DNA of 5,480 bases from Deltaproteobacteria bacterium UBA6967 (GTDB lineage: Bacteria > SAR324 > NAC60-12). This document shows, in pieces, positions 5,394 to 5,480 of the stretch; position 1 is the stretch's first letter; every line of letters starts with the position of its first letter. The stretch covers positions 1 to 5,480 of the forward strand of contig DJYX01000213.1 in the NCBI GenBank assembly GCA_002450295.1. The letters run 5' to 3'. Under the pieces are notes generated by a model. The model was given only the letters and a program-made list of their open reading frames with translations. It did not search any database and was not told where the DNA came from. The position numbers and the translations under genes were made by a program.

Positions 5394-5480
5394 AATTCTT
5401 GCTGGCATTTCTCGTTGCTTTGCTAGTTGCCTCACACACTTTTGCTCAGGATAAACTGACACTCATCTTAGACTGGTTTG
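5390..5480 (+). CDS. ThiY/THI5-like (NMT1 family) pyrimidine-precursor binding protein, partial
   Basis: Only the first 30 codons are in the window; the gene runs off the 3' edge. The ATG at 5390 overlaps the thiF stop as ATGA, with GGAG (5378-5381) 8 bases upstream, so this is the sixth gene of the operon. The first 19 residues (MKFLLAFLVALLVASHTFA) form a good signal peptide: one Lys, a hydrophobic core, and probable cleavage after TFA. The mature start QDKLTLILDWF matches the opening of ThiY/THI5 family proteins (LTLxLDWFPN). ThiY is the periplasmic subunit of an ABC importer for formyl-aminopyrimidine, a salvage precursor of HMP. THI5 homologues that make HMP-P are cytoplasmic, so the signal peptide favours transport. 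ThiX/ThiZ genes downstream would confirm it. Confidence 0.8.
   Translation, partial: MKFLLAFLVALLVASHTFAQDKLTLILDWF

Overview
The window holds a bacterial thiamine (vitamin B1) biosynthesis locus read entirely from the + strand. From left to right: about 520 bases of non-coding DNA with a promoter-like region; thiD (568-1374); a second intergenic region of 500 bases that carries a clear TPP riboswitch (about 1641-1725) and, beyond it, a possible 28-codon leader ORF (1789-1875); then a tightly packed operon thiO (1875-2852), thiS (2842-3039), thiG (3041-3814), thiE (3811-4407), thiF with a rhodanese-like tail (4404-5393), and the first 30 codons of a ThiY/THI5-like binding protein (from 5390, cut by the window edge).

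The genes form one pathway. ThiO oxidises glycine to the imine (dehydroglycine). ThiF adenylates the C-terminal Gly-Gly of ThiS so that it can be loaded with sulfur. ThiG builds the thiazole from that sulfur, dehydroglycine and deoxyxylulose 5-phosphate. ThiD phosphorylates the pyrimidine HMP to HMP-PP. ThiE joins pyrimidine and thiazole to give thiamine phosphate. The ThiY-like protein probably brings in a pyrimidine precursor, or belongs to the related THI5 pyrimidine-synthesis family. No thiC (de novo pyrimidine synthesis) is visible here.

The operon reads as translationally coupled: neighbouring genes overlap by 11 bases (thiO/thiS), are 1 base apart (thiS/thiG), or share ATGA (thiG/thiE, thiE/thiF, thiF/thiY). 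The riboswitch governs thiO onward. thiD lies upstream of the riboswitch and seems to have its own promoter, so it probably escapes direct TPP control.

The organism is probably a proteobacterium of moderate GC content. The use of ThiO (glycine oxidase) rather than ThiH, the short ThiO with a YRHGFLLAP C-terminal signature, the ThiE signature KWAPQGL, and a ThiF lacking zinc cysteines all recall alphaproteobacterial thiOSGE(F) clusters. This assignment rests on remembered family patterns, not on a search.

The most interesting part is the DNA between the riboswitch and thiO. A hairpin there would hide the good ribosome binding site of a short proline-rich leader ORF whose stop codon overlaps the thiO start (TAATG). 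This suggests a riboswitch that acts on thiO through a coupled leader peptide, possibly together with Rho.
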